A stretch of 8,073 nt of DNA from an uncultured Gemella sp. (lineage in GTDB: Bacteria; Bacillota; Bacilli; Staphylococcales; Gemellaceae), in NCBI GenBank assembly GCA_927911695.1, contig CAKMQO010000142.1:1-8073 (forward strand), written 5' to 3'. The position numbers were made by a program, and so were the translations under genes. Positions 1 to 5,566 of the stretch are shown here, in pieces. A model generated the notes under the pieces. That model was not told the origin of the DNA, made no database searches, and was given only the letters and a program-made list of their open reading frames with translations. Within the stretch, counting starts at the first letter, position 1; each line of letters opens with the position of its first letter.

Positions 1-1
1 T

Positions 2-124
2 CCATCTTCTTTAGCAGTAGCTAAAACACATGAAGTCGGACACGCGAAAAATTCTAAAGCATTAAAAATTGGCGAGAAAATATATATAAAAAATGAGATT
101 GACCCCAAAGGTTGTAAATTTTAA
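2..124 (+). CDS. 3' end of an unidentified gene (partial, 40 residues visible)
   Basis: The frame is open from the window edge to TAA at 122-124 and encodes 40 residues ending DPKGCKF. The tail is lysine/glutamate-rich with AAA, GAA and ATA codons like the neighbouring genes, which supports real coding. It contains THEVGHA around visible residues 10-16. This resembles the HExGH zinc site of neutral zinc metallopeptidases, but that site normally has a long conserved region after it, and only about 25 residues follow here, so I do not assign a peptidase. The gene converges on the dehydrogenase gene and is followed by two long hairpins, the second of which has a T-run in this direction. The opposite strand is also partly open here but has a less coding-like composition. 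Function unknown. Confidence 0.5.
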   Translation, partial: PSSLAVAKTHEVGHAKNSKALKIGEKIYIKNEIDPKGCKF

Positions 125-150
125 AAAAGTGTATATGATAAACTCATAGA

Positions 151-215
151 CGCAGTGGTTTATTGATATCTAAATCGCTTTATAAAAGCTTTTTAGATAT
201 CTAATAAACTGTGCG
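151..215. other. Long imperfect hairpin (about 26 bp) between convergent genes
   Basis: CGCA (151-154) pairs with TGCG (212-215). GTTTATT (158-164) pairs with AATAAAC (203-209). GATATCTAAA (165-174) pairs with TTTAGATATC (192-201), with T202 bulged. GCTTT (177-181) pairs with AAAGC (185-189) around a 3-nt loop. Neither side has a T-run, so it is not a classical intrinsic terminator alone. It abuts a second hairpin at 215-269. It could be a processing or stability element at the 3' ends of the convergent transcripts, or part of a small palindromic repeat. Confidence 0.6.
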
Positions 216-274
216 GAGGTGACTCGACAAAATCGATTTCTACGAAATCACGATTTTTGAGTCACTCCCTTTTT
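215..274 (+). terminator. Long hairpin followed by CTTTTTA, likely terminator
   Basis: GTGACTC (219-225) pairs with GAGTCAC (259-265), AAAATCG (229-235) with CGATTTT (251-257), and the tip ATTTC (236-240) with GAAAT (244-248) around TAC. The base is extended by GG/CC pairs. On the plus strand the stem is followed by TTTTT at 270-274, which suits termination of the partial gene at 2-124. On the minus strand it begins a few bases after the restored dehydrogenase stop (273-275). There the 3' flank is only GCACAGTTTATT, so termination leftward is less certain. The T-run falls at the end of the opposing reading frame. Confidence 0.6.
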
Positions 275-1138
275 ATAGTTTATACCATTTAGAAATTGCT
301 TGAGTTCCACTTTGTGTTACGAACTTCTTCTTCTAATTTCGTTGTAAATTTTATATGCTGTCTCAAGACCAGGTAGTTTAATGTCCATTTTTTTACATTC
401 TTCTAAAGCTAGTTTCATATCCTTAATAAAGTGATGAGTAAAGAATCCAGGTTTAAAATCTTCATTCAAGATACGTGGTCCGTATGAAGACATTGAGAAG
501 CTTCCACCTGAACCTGTTGATACTGTCTTGAAGAATGAGTCTAAGTCTAAACCAACTTCTTTGGCGAATTTAAAGCTCTCAGCGACAGAGATCATAGTTG
601 TAGCTATTGCAATCTGATTGGCAAGTTTTGTATATTGCCCTTTACCAGCTTCACCAAAATATGTAATATTTTTACCTAATTTTTCAACTAGTGGAAGAAC
701 AATTTCTTCGAATACTTTCTTATCGCCACCAGCCATAATTGATAGAGTAGCATTTTTTGCTCCAATATCTCCACCTGTTACAGGAAGATCAAGTGCATAT
801 GCACCAACTTTTAGAAATTCATTACTAATTTTTTCAGCTAGAGTAGGAGAAGAAGTGGTCATATCTACAAATACTTGCCCTTTTTTAGCTGTTGTAATAA
901 GTCCGTTTTCACCTAAATAAACTTCTTCAACATCTTTAGGGTAACCTACTATTGTAAATACTACATCAGCAAATTTAGGTGCGTCTTTTACTTCGTTAAG
1001 AAGTGTAGCTCCACGACTTACTAAGTTATCAGTTTTACTTTTTGTTCTGTTGTAGACGAAAAGTTCATGCCCAGCTTCTAATAGGTGACCAGCCATGCTT
1101 TCACCCATAACTCCTGTTCCGATCCATGCAATTTTCAT
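273..1138 (-). CDS. NAD(P)-dependent 3-hydroxyisobutyrate/beta-hydroxyacid dehydrogenase family protein (YkwC-like), frameshifted near 3' end
   Basis: Cytosolic oxidoreductase of the 6-phosphogluconate/3-hydroxyisobutyrate dehydrogenase superfamily; the substrate cannot be told from sequence. The Rossmann motif is GTGVMG at residues 7-12. The substrate-binding signature DLPVTGG lies at 117-123, with T where the family usually has S. The catalytic lysine is K171 in GKGQYTKLAN, with N174 following, and KDMKLALE is at 239-246. The uninterrupted frame stops at 317 after 273 residues, ending NEIRRRSS. Just beyond, another frame encodes GTQAISKWYKL and a stop at 273-275, exactly the family's usual ending. 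Dropping one base from each AAA run (plus-strand T runs 337-339 and 311-313) joins the frames into 287 residues, the normal length. The start ATG has GGAGG (1147-1151) 8 nt upstream. It is transcribed divergently from menA, with a probable cre box over its promoter. Confidence 0.88.
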
Positions 1139-1174
1139 AGGGAATGCCTCCGATAAATAGTTTTATGTTCTTTA

Positions 1175-1183
1175 ATTATATCA
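1175..1183 (-). promoter_or_regulatory. Extended -10 promoter of the dehydrogenase gene
   Basis: On the minus strand this reads TGATATAAT, a perfect TATAAT with the TGn extension. No good -35 lies 16-18 bp upstream, as is common for extended -10 promoters. The distance to the ATG at 1138 leaves a leader of about 30 nt containing GGAGG. Confidence 0.65.
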
Positions 1184-1191
1184 CAAATCGA

Positions 1192-1205
1192 TGAAAACGC
1201 TATGC
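1192..1205 (+). promoter_or_regulatory. Candidate CcpA binding site (cre) over the dehydrogenase promoter
   Basis: TGAAAACGCTATGC matches the cre consensus TGWAANCGNTNWCA at every position except the last two, including the central CG. It lies where the -35 region of the leftward promoter (-10 at 1175-1180) would be, so CcpA binding would be expected to block that promoter. It is about 55 bp upstream of the menA -10. This is inferred from consensus only. Confidence 0.5.
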
Positions 1206-1258
1206 TAAATGATTATAGATAGAAGGAAAGAAATTTAATATCATAGCACTTCAAAATA

Positions 1259-1267
1259 TGGTATAAT
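1259..1267 (+). promoter_or_regulatory. Extended -10 promoter of menA
   Basis: TGGTATAAT is a perfect TATAAT with the TGn extension. The hexamer 17 bp upstream (TATCAT, 1239-1244) is a poor -35. The expected start point is about 25-30 nt before the GTG at 1300. Confidence 0.65.
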
Positions 1268-1299
1268 ATTCAAGGTAAGAAGATAACTAGGAGGATATT

Positions 1300-2202
1300 G
1301 TGAATAAAAGTAAATTAAAAGAATTTTTCATGTGTACAAGACCACATAGTTATCCAGCATCAATAGCACCAGTTTTGTTTGGAGCTACTTATGCTTTAGG
1401 ATATGAGATTAAGTTTTCGATTTTAAAATTTATTTTGTTTTTACTGGCATGTCTGTTGATTCAAGCAGCAACCAACCTTTTTAATGAATACTATGATTAT
1501 AAGCATGGTTTGGACAAAATTGATTCTGAGGGAATTTCTGGTTCGATAGTAAAGGGGAATCTAAGTCCTCGAGAAGTTATGGTAGGTGCGTTGGTATTAT
1601 ACAAACTAGCTTTTATACTAGGATTAATTCTAACTTTTATGACTAGTCTTTATGTACTATTAGTAGGAGTAGTATGTATGCTTGCTGGCTATTTTTATAC
1701 AGGTGGAAAGTATCCTATAGCTTATTCTCCTTTTGGAGAAGTTGTTTCTGGATTTTTTATGGGGACAATAATTATTTCTTTGTCGTTTTACTTCCAAACT
1801 GGATATGTAAATGCTGATATAATTGTCGTTTCACTGCCGTTATTTATCATGATTGGAGCTATTTTATTAGCGAATAATATCCGTGATTTAGACAATGATA
1901 AAGAATCAGGAAGAAGAACATATGCAATATTAGTAGGAAGAAATAATGCGATTAAAACAATGGCAATTAGCTTTATCGTAGTATATTTATTAAATGTTTT
2001 ATTTATAGTTACTAAATATGCTTCGTGGTGGAATCTACTGGTGTTTGTTACTATTCCTTTAGCGATAAAAATAATTAAAGGTTTTAGTGAGAATAATCAC
2101 AAAAAAACAATGGCGCCATTTATGGTATTAACAGCTAAGTTAACGATTTTTGTAGGATTTATAATGTCGTTAGCGAATATACTGAAATATTTAATGAACT
2201 AA
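1300..2202 (+). CDS. menA: 1,4-dihydroxy-2-naphthoate polyprenyltransferase (UbiA family)
   Basis: Integral membrane prenyltransferase that joins a polyprenyl diphosphate to 1,4-dihydroxy-2-naphthoate, giving demethylmenaquinone. The 300-residue length is normal for MenA. Both Mg-diphosphate motifs of the UbiA family are visible: NEYYDYKHGLD at 62-72 (N62, D66) and NNIRDLDNDKESGRRT at 192-207 (D196, D200). The NNIRD...GRRTYAILVGR form is characteristic of MenA rather than UbiA or protoheme farnesyltransferases. Several hydrophobic segments (about 41-57, 96-131, 146-166, 174-191, 221-238, 246-260, 280-298) fit a multi-span helical protein. The start is GTG with TAGGAGG at 1288-1294, only 5 nt away; no upstream in-frame alternative has a better site. 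No other men gene is in the window. There is no obvious terminator after it, so some readthrough into yceD-rpmF is likely. Confidence 0.9.
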   Translation: MNKSKLKEFFMCTRPHSYPASIAPVLFGATYALGYEIKFSILKFILFLLACLLIQAATNLFNEYYDYKHGLDKIDSEGISGSIVKGNLSPREVMVGALVLYKLAFILGLILTFMTSLYVLLVGVVCMLAGYFYTGGKYPIAYSPFGEVVSGFFMGTIIISLSFYFQTGYVNADIIVVSLPLFIMIGAILLANNIRDLDNDKESGRRTYAILVGRNNAIKTMAISFIVVYLLNVLFIVTKYASWWNLLVFVTIPLAIKIIKGFSENNHKKTMAPFMVLTAKLTIFVGFIMSLANILKYLMN

Positions 2203-2220
2203 AAAAAAAATATAAAAAGA

Positions 2221-2239
2221 GTCAACTTTTTTTGTTGAC
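2221..2239. promoter_or_regulatory. Inverted repeat overlapping the yceD -35 box
   Basis: GTCAAC and GTTGAC form a perfect 6-bp inverted repeat around T7. The right arm supplies the first five bases of the -35 hexamer TTGACA (2235-2240). There is no T-run after the right arm, so it is not a good terminator for menA. It could be an operator or simply a coincidence of the -35 sequence. Confidence 0.35.
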
Positions 2240-2263
2240 ATCTTAAACTAAAAGATATATAAT
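2235..2263 (+). promoter_or_regulatory. Consensus sigma-A promoter of yceD-rpmF
   Basis: TTGACA at 2235-2240 and TATAAT at 2258-2263 are both perfect and are separated by the optimal 17 bp. A start near 2270 would leave a leader of about 20 nt with AGGTGA before the ATG. A strong constitutive promoter is expected for a ribosomal protein operon. Confidence 0.92.
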
Positions 2264-2291
2264 AAATAATGTGTTTATGAGGTGATATTTA

Positions 2292-2798
2292 ATGAAATGG
2301 TTAAGATCTTCGTTATTCAAAAATAATAGTGATACTTTTGTTTTTGAAGAAAATATAAATGTTAAAGTAGAACACTATGATAACTCTCTAAAAGATATTA
2401 GAGATGTTGTTGTTAGTGGAAAATTAACTCGAGGTGGACAAGATAAAATCTATGTCGATCTATTAATTAAAGGAAACTTCGAAATGATTTCAGGAAAAAC
2501 ACTTAAAGAAGTGGTGGTTCCATTTGAAATTGAAGAGAGAGAAGAATACGTTGATAAGTCTGTATTTGCAGGCGAAGAGGTATTCGACGTTAATTTAATG
2601 GATATGTATATTGACTTAACACCTTTAGTAAATGAGCTTATAATTTTAAATATTCCAATAACTACTTCTGATGAAGAAGAGTTAGAAATGGTTTCTGGTA
2701 ATGACTGGGAAGTGGTTTCTGAAGAGTCTTTAACTGATGTTAAAGAAAAGAAAGAATCACCATTTGCGGCTCTTAATGGATTATTTAAAGAACAATAA
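2292..2798 (+). CDS. yceD: YceD family protein (DUF177), 23S rRNA accumulation / 50S-associated
   Basis: Small cytosolic protein of the YceD/DUF177 family, which in other bacteria lies next to rpmF and is needed for normal 23S rRNA accumulation. Assignment rests on the position 32 bp before rpmF, the length (168 residues) and the family's layout. An N-terminal beta-rich part has VSGKLTRGG at 41-49. A central motif, DLTPLVNELIILNIP at 108-122, corresponds to the family's D-L...LxLP stretch. An acidic linker with DWE at 138-140 follows, then a C-terminal SPFAALNGL at 156-164 matching the usual D-R/P-F-AAL-L ending. The C-x-x-C-type cysteine pair seen in many members is absent; the protein has no cysteine at all. 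The ATG has AGGTGA at 2280-2285, 6 nt upstream. It is first in the operon behind the consensus promoter. Confidence 0.85.
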   Translation: MKWLRSSLFKNNSDTFVFEENINVKVEHYDNSLKDIRDVVVSGKLTRGGQDKIYVDLLIKGNFEMISGKTLKEVVVPFEIEEREEYVDKSVFAGEEVFDVNLMDMYIDLTPLVNELIILNIPITTSDEEELEMVSGNDWEVVSEESLTDVKEKKESPFAALNGLFKEQ

Positions 2799-2830
2799 GA
2801 ATTATTTAAAATAATTGGAGGAAATTAACT

Positions 2831-3008
2831 ATGGCAGTTCCTTTTAGAAGAACATCAAAAACAGCTAAAAGAAAAAGAAGAACTCACAAAAAAACTATCT
2901 GCACCATCAATTACTATCGATGCAACAACTGGTAACTACGTAATGGGTCACCGTGTTGATAGAAAAACTGGTATGTACAAAGGTAGACAAGTTCTAGACG
3001 TTAAATAA
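2831..3008 (+). CDS. rpmF: 50S ribosomal protein bL32, frame interrupted by one extra A
   Basis: Component of the large ribosomal subunit. The frame opens with MAVPFRRTSKTAKRKRRTHK, the hallmark bL32 N-terminus. It then runs through A7 at 2888-2894 into a wrong frame and stops at 2933-2935 after 34 residues. Removing one A gives 58 residues: KLSAPSITIDATTGNYV, then MGHRVDRKTGMYKGRQVLDVK and TAA at 3006-3008, a complete bL32. The shift needed is +1, which the usual -1 slippage would not provide. The protein is the cysteine-free, zinc-independent bL32 form seen in streptococci. The ATG has GGAGG at 2817-2821, 9 nt upstream. It is co-transcribed with yceD and followed by a strong terminator. The frame break is more likely a sequencing homopolymer error than a real mutation, since such a short fragment would not be a functional bL32. 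Confidence 0.92.
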
Positions 3009-3021
3009 TTTAAATATTACC

Positions 3022-3052
3022 AAACCCTAAGGAGGTGTCCTAGGGTTTTTTT
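3022..3052 (+). terminator. Rho-independent terminator of yceD-rpmF
   Basis: AAACCCTA-AGGA pairs with TCCTAGGGTTT around GGTG (one A bulged), followed directly by seven Ts (3046-3052). It lies 13 nt after the rpmF stop. The GC-rich stem and long T-tract make it a textbook terminator. Confidence 0.92.
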
Positions 3053-3102
3053 ATGTTTAAAATTAAGGTAGAAAATGAATATATGAGATTTGCATCTGAA
3101 GA

Positions 3103-3153
3103 TTTAAATTTATATTAAAAATGAACAGAAAATAAATCTTTAAATTTGTATTA
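3103..3153 (+). repeat. Short direct repeat upstream of the oxidoreductase gene
   Basis: A 15-mer of the form TTTAAATTTRTATTA occurs at 3103-3117 and 3139-3153 with one mismatch, start-to-start distance 36 bp. The second copy overlaps the possible -35 of the oxidoreductase promoter. In sequence this AT-rich it may be chance. The surrounding intergenic stretch (3053-3229) shows no credible gene. Confidence 0.35.
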
Positions 3154-3167
3154 GTAAGTTGTATAAT
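3139..3167 (+). promoter_or_regulatory. Possible promoter of the Gfo/Idh/MocA gene
   Basis: TTTAAA (3139-3144, 4 of 6 to TTGACA) and a perfect TATAAT (3162-3167) are separated by 17 bp. A second TATAAT at 3181-3186 lacks a good -35. Either would give a leader of about 40-60 nt ending in AGAGGGG before the ATG at 3230. Confidence 0.45.
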
Positions 3168-3229
3168 AAATATAAGGATATATAATATTATTTCTTAATT
3201 GTTTAGGGATATGAAAAGAGGGGTTTGAT

Positions 3230-4336
3230 ATGATAAATTATGGAATTGTCGGAACAGGTTATTTTGGTGCAGACTTAGCGCGTTCATTAGGGAAAATAAA
3301 AGATGCGAAGGTAACTGCAGTTTTTGATCCGGAAAATGGAGAGAAAGTTGCTAAGGAACTGGAAGCAGAGAATTGTTCAACTTTAGAACAATTGGTAACA
3401 AGAGAAGATGTAGATTGTGTTATCGTCGCAACACCTAGTAATTTACACCGTGAACCTGTAGTGTTAGCGGCTAGAAATGGAAAACATGTGTTTTGTGAAA
3501 AACCAATTTCTTTATCGTATGAAGATTGTAAGGTTATGGTTGAGACTTGTAGAGAAAATAACGTGATTTTTATGGCGGGTCATATTATGAATTTTTTTAA
3601 TGGAGTACGTCACGCAAAAGAATTGATTAAGCAAGGGGAAATTGGGGATGTAATATTTTGTCATGCTGCAAGAACAGGATGGGAGGAAAAACAAGAAACT
3701 GTTTCTTGGAAAAAAATTCGATCACAGTCTGGAGGACACTTATACCATCACATTCATGAACTTGATTGTATTCAATTTATTATGGATGGTCTACCAGAGC
3801 AAGCAACTATGATAGGTGGAAATGTATGTCATGTTGGTGAAAATTTCGGTGATGAAGATGATTTCTTAATAGTTAATTTGGAATTTTCTAATAAACGATA
3901 CGCAGTACTTGAATATGGGAATGCTTTTAGATGGGGTGAACACTATGTCCTTATAGAAGGTACAAAAGGAGCTATAAAATTAGATTTATATAATACTAAA
4001 GGTACTTTAAGAGTAGTAGGAGAAGGAGAGAGTTATTTCTTAATCCATGAATCAAAAGAAGAAGATGAAGACAGAACGGCTATTTATACAGGTAGAGGAA
4101 TGGACGGAGGAATAGCTTATGGAAATCCTAATGTACGTTGCCCACTTTGGTTACAAAGCTGTATAGATAAAGAAATGTTGTATTTGCATAACATTTTGAA
4201 TGGAGAAAAAGTATCAAAAGAATATGAAAAACTATTAAATGGTGTCGCAGCTCTAGAGTCAATTGCGACTGCTGATGCATGTACATTGTCTTTAAAAGAA
4301 AATAGAAAAGTAGAGTTGAGAGAAATAGTGAAATAG
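3230..4336 (+). CDS. Gfo/Idh/MocA family oxidoreductase, substrate unknown
   Basis: Predicted cytosolic NAD(P)-dependent dehydrogenase of the glucose-fructose oxidoreductase/inositol dehydrogenase family, acting on a sugar or polyol-like substrate that cannot be named from sequence. The Rossmann fold has GTGYFG at residues 8-13, followed by VIVATPSNLH at 64-73. The family signature EKP is at 90-92 (HVFCEKPISL), where the lysine helps catalysis. The catalytic-histidine region is SGGHLYHHIHELD at 167-179, with H176 and D179 in the expected HxxD arrangement. The first part of this motif is H-rich instead of the usual GGGxxxD. The C-terminal beta-sheet domain includes LIEGTKGAIKLD at 241-252. Length 368 is typical. 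The ATG has AGAGGGG at 3217-3223, 6 nt upstream. It is a single-gene unit with terminators on both sides and no sugar transporter or kinase beside it to suggest a substrate. Confidence 0.85.
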   Translation: MINYGIVGTGYFGADLARSLGKIKDAKVTAVFDPENGEKVAKELEAENCSTLEQLVTREDVDCVIVATPSNLHREPVVLAARNGKHVFCEKPISLSYEDCKVMVETCRENNVIFMAGHIMNFFNGVRHAKELIKQGEIGDVIFCHAARTGWEEKQETVSWKKIRSQSGGHLYHHIHELDCIQFIMDGLPEQATMIGGNVCHVGENFGDEDDFLIVNLEFSNKRYAVLEYGNAFRWGEHYVLIEGTKGAIKLDLYNTKGTLRVVGEGESYFLIHESKEEDEDRTAIYTGRGMDGGIAYGNPNVRCPLWLQSCIDKEMLYLHNILNGEKVSKEYEKLLNGVAALESIATADACTLSLKENRKVELREIVK

Positions 4337-4353
4337 AAAATAAGAGACTAATA

Positions 4354-4394
4354 AAAACAATACTCCAAGAGAAATTCTCTTGGAGTATTGTTTT
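4354..4394. terminator. Bidirectional terminator between the oxidoreductase gene and asd
   Basis: A perfect 18-bp stem, 4354-4371 with 4377-4394, has loop AAATT. Its ends are AAAA/TTTT, so each strand carries a T-run after the stem (TTTTATAAT rightward, TTTTTATTAG leftward). It sits 17 nt after the rightward stop and 6 nt after the asd stop, serving both convergent genes. Confidence 0.93.
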
Positions 4395-4400
4395 ATAATA

Positions 4401-5477
4401 TTAATCTAAGTATCCTAATTTTTTAATTAGTTCTGCAGTTAATACAGCTCCACCAGCTGCTCCACGTAATGTATTGTGAGAAAGTCCTACGAATTTATAA
4501 TCGAATAGGTTATCTTCACGAAGACGACCTACAGTTATTTGCATACCTTTTTCGTTATCACGATCTAGAACCGGTTGTGGACGATCATTTTCTTCATAGT
4601 ATTTAATGAATGGGGTTGGTGCTAGTGGTAAATCATGTTTAGCAATTTCAGGAACATGATTTTTAATTTTTTCAACTAAAGTTTCTAGTCCTGGGTTATT
4701 TTCTAAGTTGAACGATACACAAGCAAGGTGTCCATCAAGAACTGGTACACGAATACATTGAGCTGATAGTTTCATAGAGTTATCTGGAACGATTTTTCCA
4801 TCAACCACTTTACCGAAGATTTTAAGTGGTTCTTTTTCACTTTTTTCTTCTTCGCCACCGATATAAGGAATGATGTTCTCTACCATTTCAGGCCATTCGT
4901 TGAATGTTTTTCCGCTTCCTGAGATAGCTTGATATGTGCAGATAGATGCTTCTTTAACACCGTACTCTTTAATTGCTTCAAAGATAGGTACATAGCTTTG
5001 AATTGAACAGTTAGGTTTTGTAACGATGAATCCTTTTTTAGTTCCAAGGCGTTCTCTTTGTGCAGGAAGAACATCTAGGTGAGCTGAGTTAATCTCTGGA
5101 ATAATCATTGGTACATCATCTTTATTTCTGTTTGCTGAGTTATTAGAAACAACTACTACTTCACGTTTAGCATAATCTTCTTCAAGTTTGATTAAAGCTT
5201 CTTTATCAAGGTTGATGGCACAGAATACCATATCAATTCCTTCAGAAACTTCATCAATTTTGTATAAGTCTTCAACAACTAATTCTTTAGTGTATTCAGG
5301 AACAGCGTGGTCTAATTTCCAACGACTTTCCATAAGTTCTCCATATTTTTTACCAGCAGAACGAGGTGATGCTGCTAATTTTACTACATCGAAGTATGGG
5401 TGATTTTCTAATAATACTAATAGGCGTTGACCTACCATTCCGGTTGCCCCTAGTACGGCTACTCTTGATTTTTGCAT
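4401..5477 (-). CDS. asd: Aspartate-semialdehyde dehydrogenase, archaeal/fungal-type
   Basis: Catalyses NADPH-dependent reduction of aspartyl-4-phosphate to aspartate 4-semialdehyde, the branch point to threonine, methionine and lysine/diaminopimelate. The nucleotide-binding GATGMVGQ is at 10-17. The catalytic cysteine is C157 in KPNCSIQS, and the active-site histidine is H250 in RVPVLDGHLACVSF. SGSGKT at 186-191 and the conserved ending NTLRGAAGGAVLTAELI at 335-351 are also present. Length 358. Features such as the SRW at 51-53 and SNNSANR at 111-117 fit the archaeal/eukaryotic Asd subfamily rather than the form common in bacilli and streptococci. The ATG has AAGGAG (plus-strand 5487-5492), 9 nt upstream. 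It is the last gene of the threonine cluster, 89 bp after thrB, and is closed by the bidirectional terminator. Homoserine dehydrogenase and aspartokinase are not in the window. Confidence 0.93.
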   Translation of the reverse strand: MQKSRVAVLGATGMVGQRLLVLLENHPYFDVVKLAASPRSAGKKYGELMESRWKLDHAVPEYTKELVVEDLYKIDEVSEGIDMVFCAINLDKEALIKLEEDYAKREVVVVSNNSANRNKDDVPMIIPEINSAHLDVLPAQRERLGTKKGFIVTKPNCSIQSYVPIFEAIKEYGVKEASICTYQAISGSGKTFNEWPEMVENIIPYIGGEEEKSEKEPLKIFGKVVDGKIVPDNSMKLSAQCIRVPVLDGHLACVSFNLENNPGLETLVEKIKNHVPEIAKHDLPLAPTPFIKYYEENDRPQPVLDRDNEKGMQITVGRLREDNLFDYKFVGLSHNTLRGAAGGAVLTAELIKKLGYLD

Positions 5478-5517
5478 AATAAATTTCTCCTTTATTTATA
5501 TAAAATTATTTCAAAAT

Positions 5518-5549
5518 GAACTTTCTCTCTGTAATGAAAGAAGAAGTTC
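5518..5549 (-). other. Imperfect hairpin in the thrB-asd gap
   Basis: GAACTT (5518-5523) and AAGTTC (5544-5549) are complementary, with pyrimidine- and purine-rich inner arms that pair imperfectly. In the transcript direction there is no strong T-run after it, only ATTTT. It could be a weak attenuator or an mRNA processing/stability site that sets asd apart from thrCB. No convincing promoter for asd alone is visible in the 89-bp gap. Confidence 0.3.
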
Positions 5550-5566
5550 GAATATTTTTAACATAA

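Noticed and set aside
1..124. Leftward gene on the minus strand at the window edge
   Set aside because: One minus-strand frame is open, but its cysteine- and phenylalanine-rich composition and absence of a recognisable product make the plus-strand frame the better choice.
618..920. Open frame antisense to the dehydrogenase gene (100 codons)
   Set aside because: It is a shadow of a well-supported gene, with no ribosome binding site or family features. The same applies to antisense or alternate-frame stretches within the oxidoreductase, asd, thrB and thrC genes.
2203..2240. Terminator of menA at the GTCAAC/GTTGAC repeat
   Set aside because: The T-run is in the loop rather than after the stem, and the stem is only 6 bp.
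2888..2894. Programmed ribosomal frameshifting or slippage in rpmF at A7
   Set aside because: The required shift is +1, whereas A-rich slippery sites mainly give -1, and no stimulatory structure is evident. Similar breaks elsewhere in the window favour sequence error. Transcript slippage on A7 is not excluded but is less likely.
3053..3118. A 21-residue open frame beginning MFKIKVENEYM just after the rpmF terminator
   Set aside because: Its ATG follows directly on the terminator T-run, the only GGAGG is in the terminator loop region about 17 nt away, and nothing supports its expression. It could be a gene remnant but cannot be shown.
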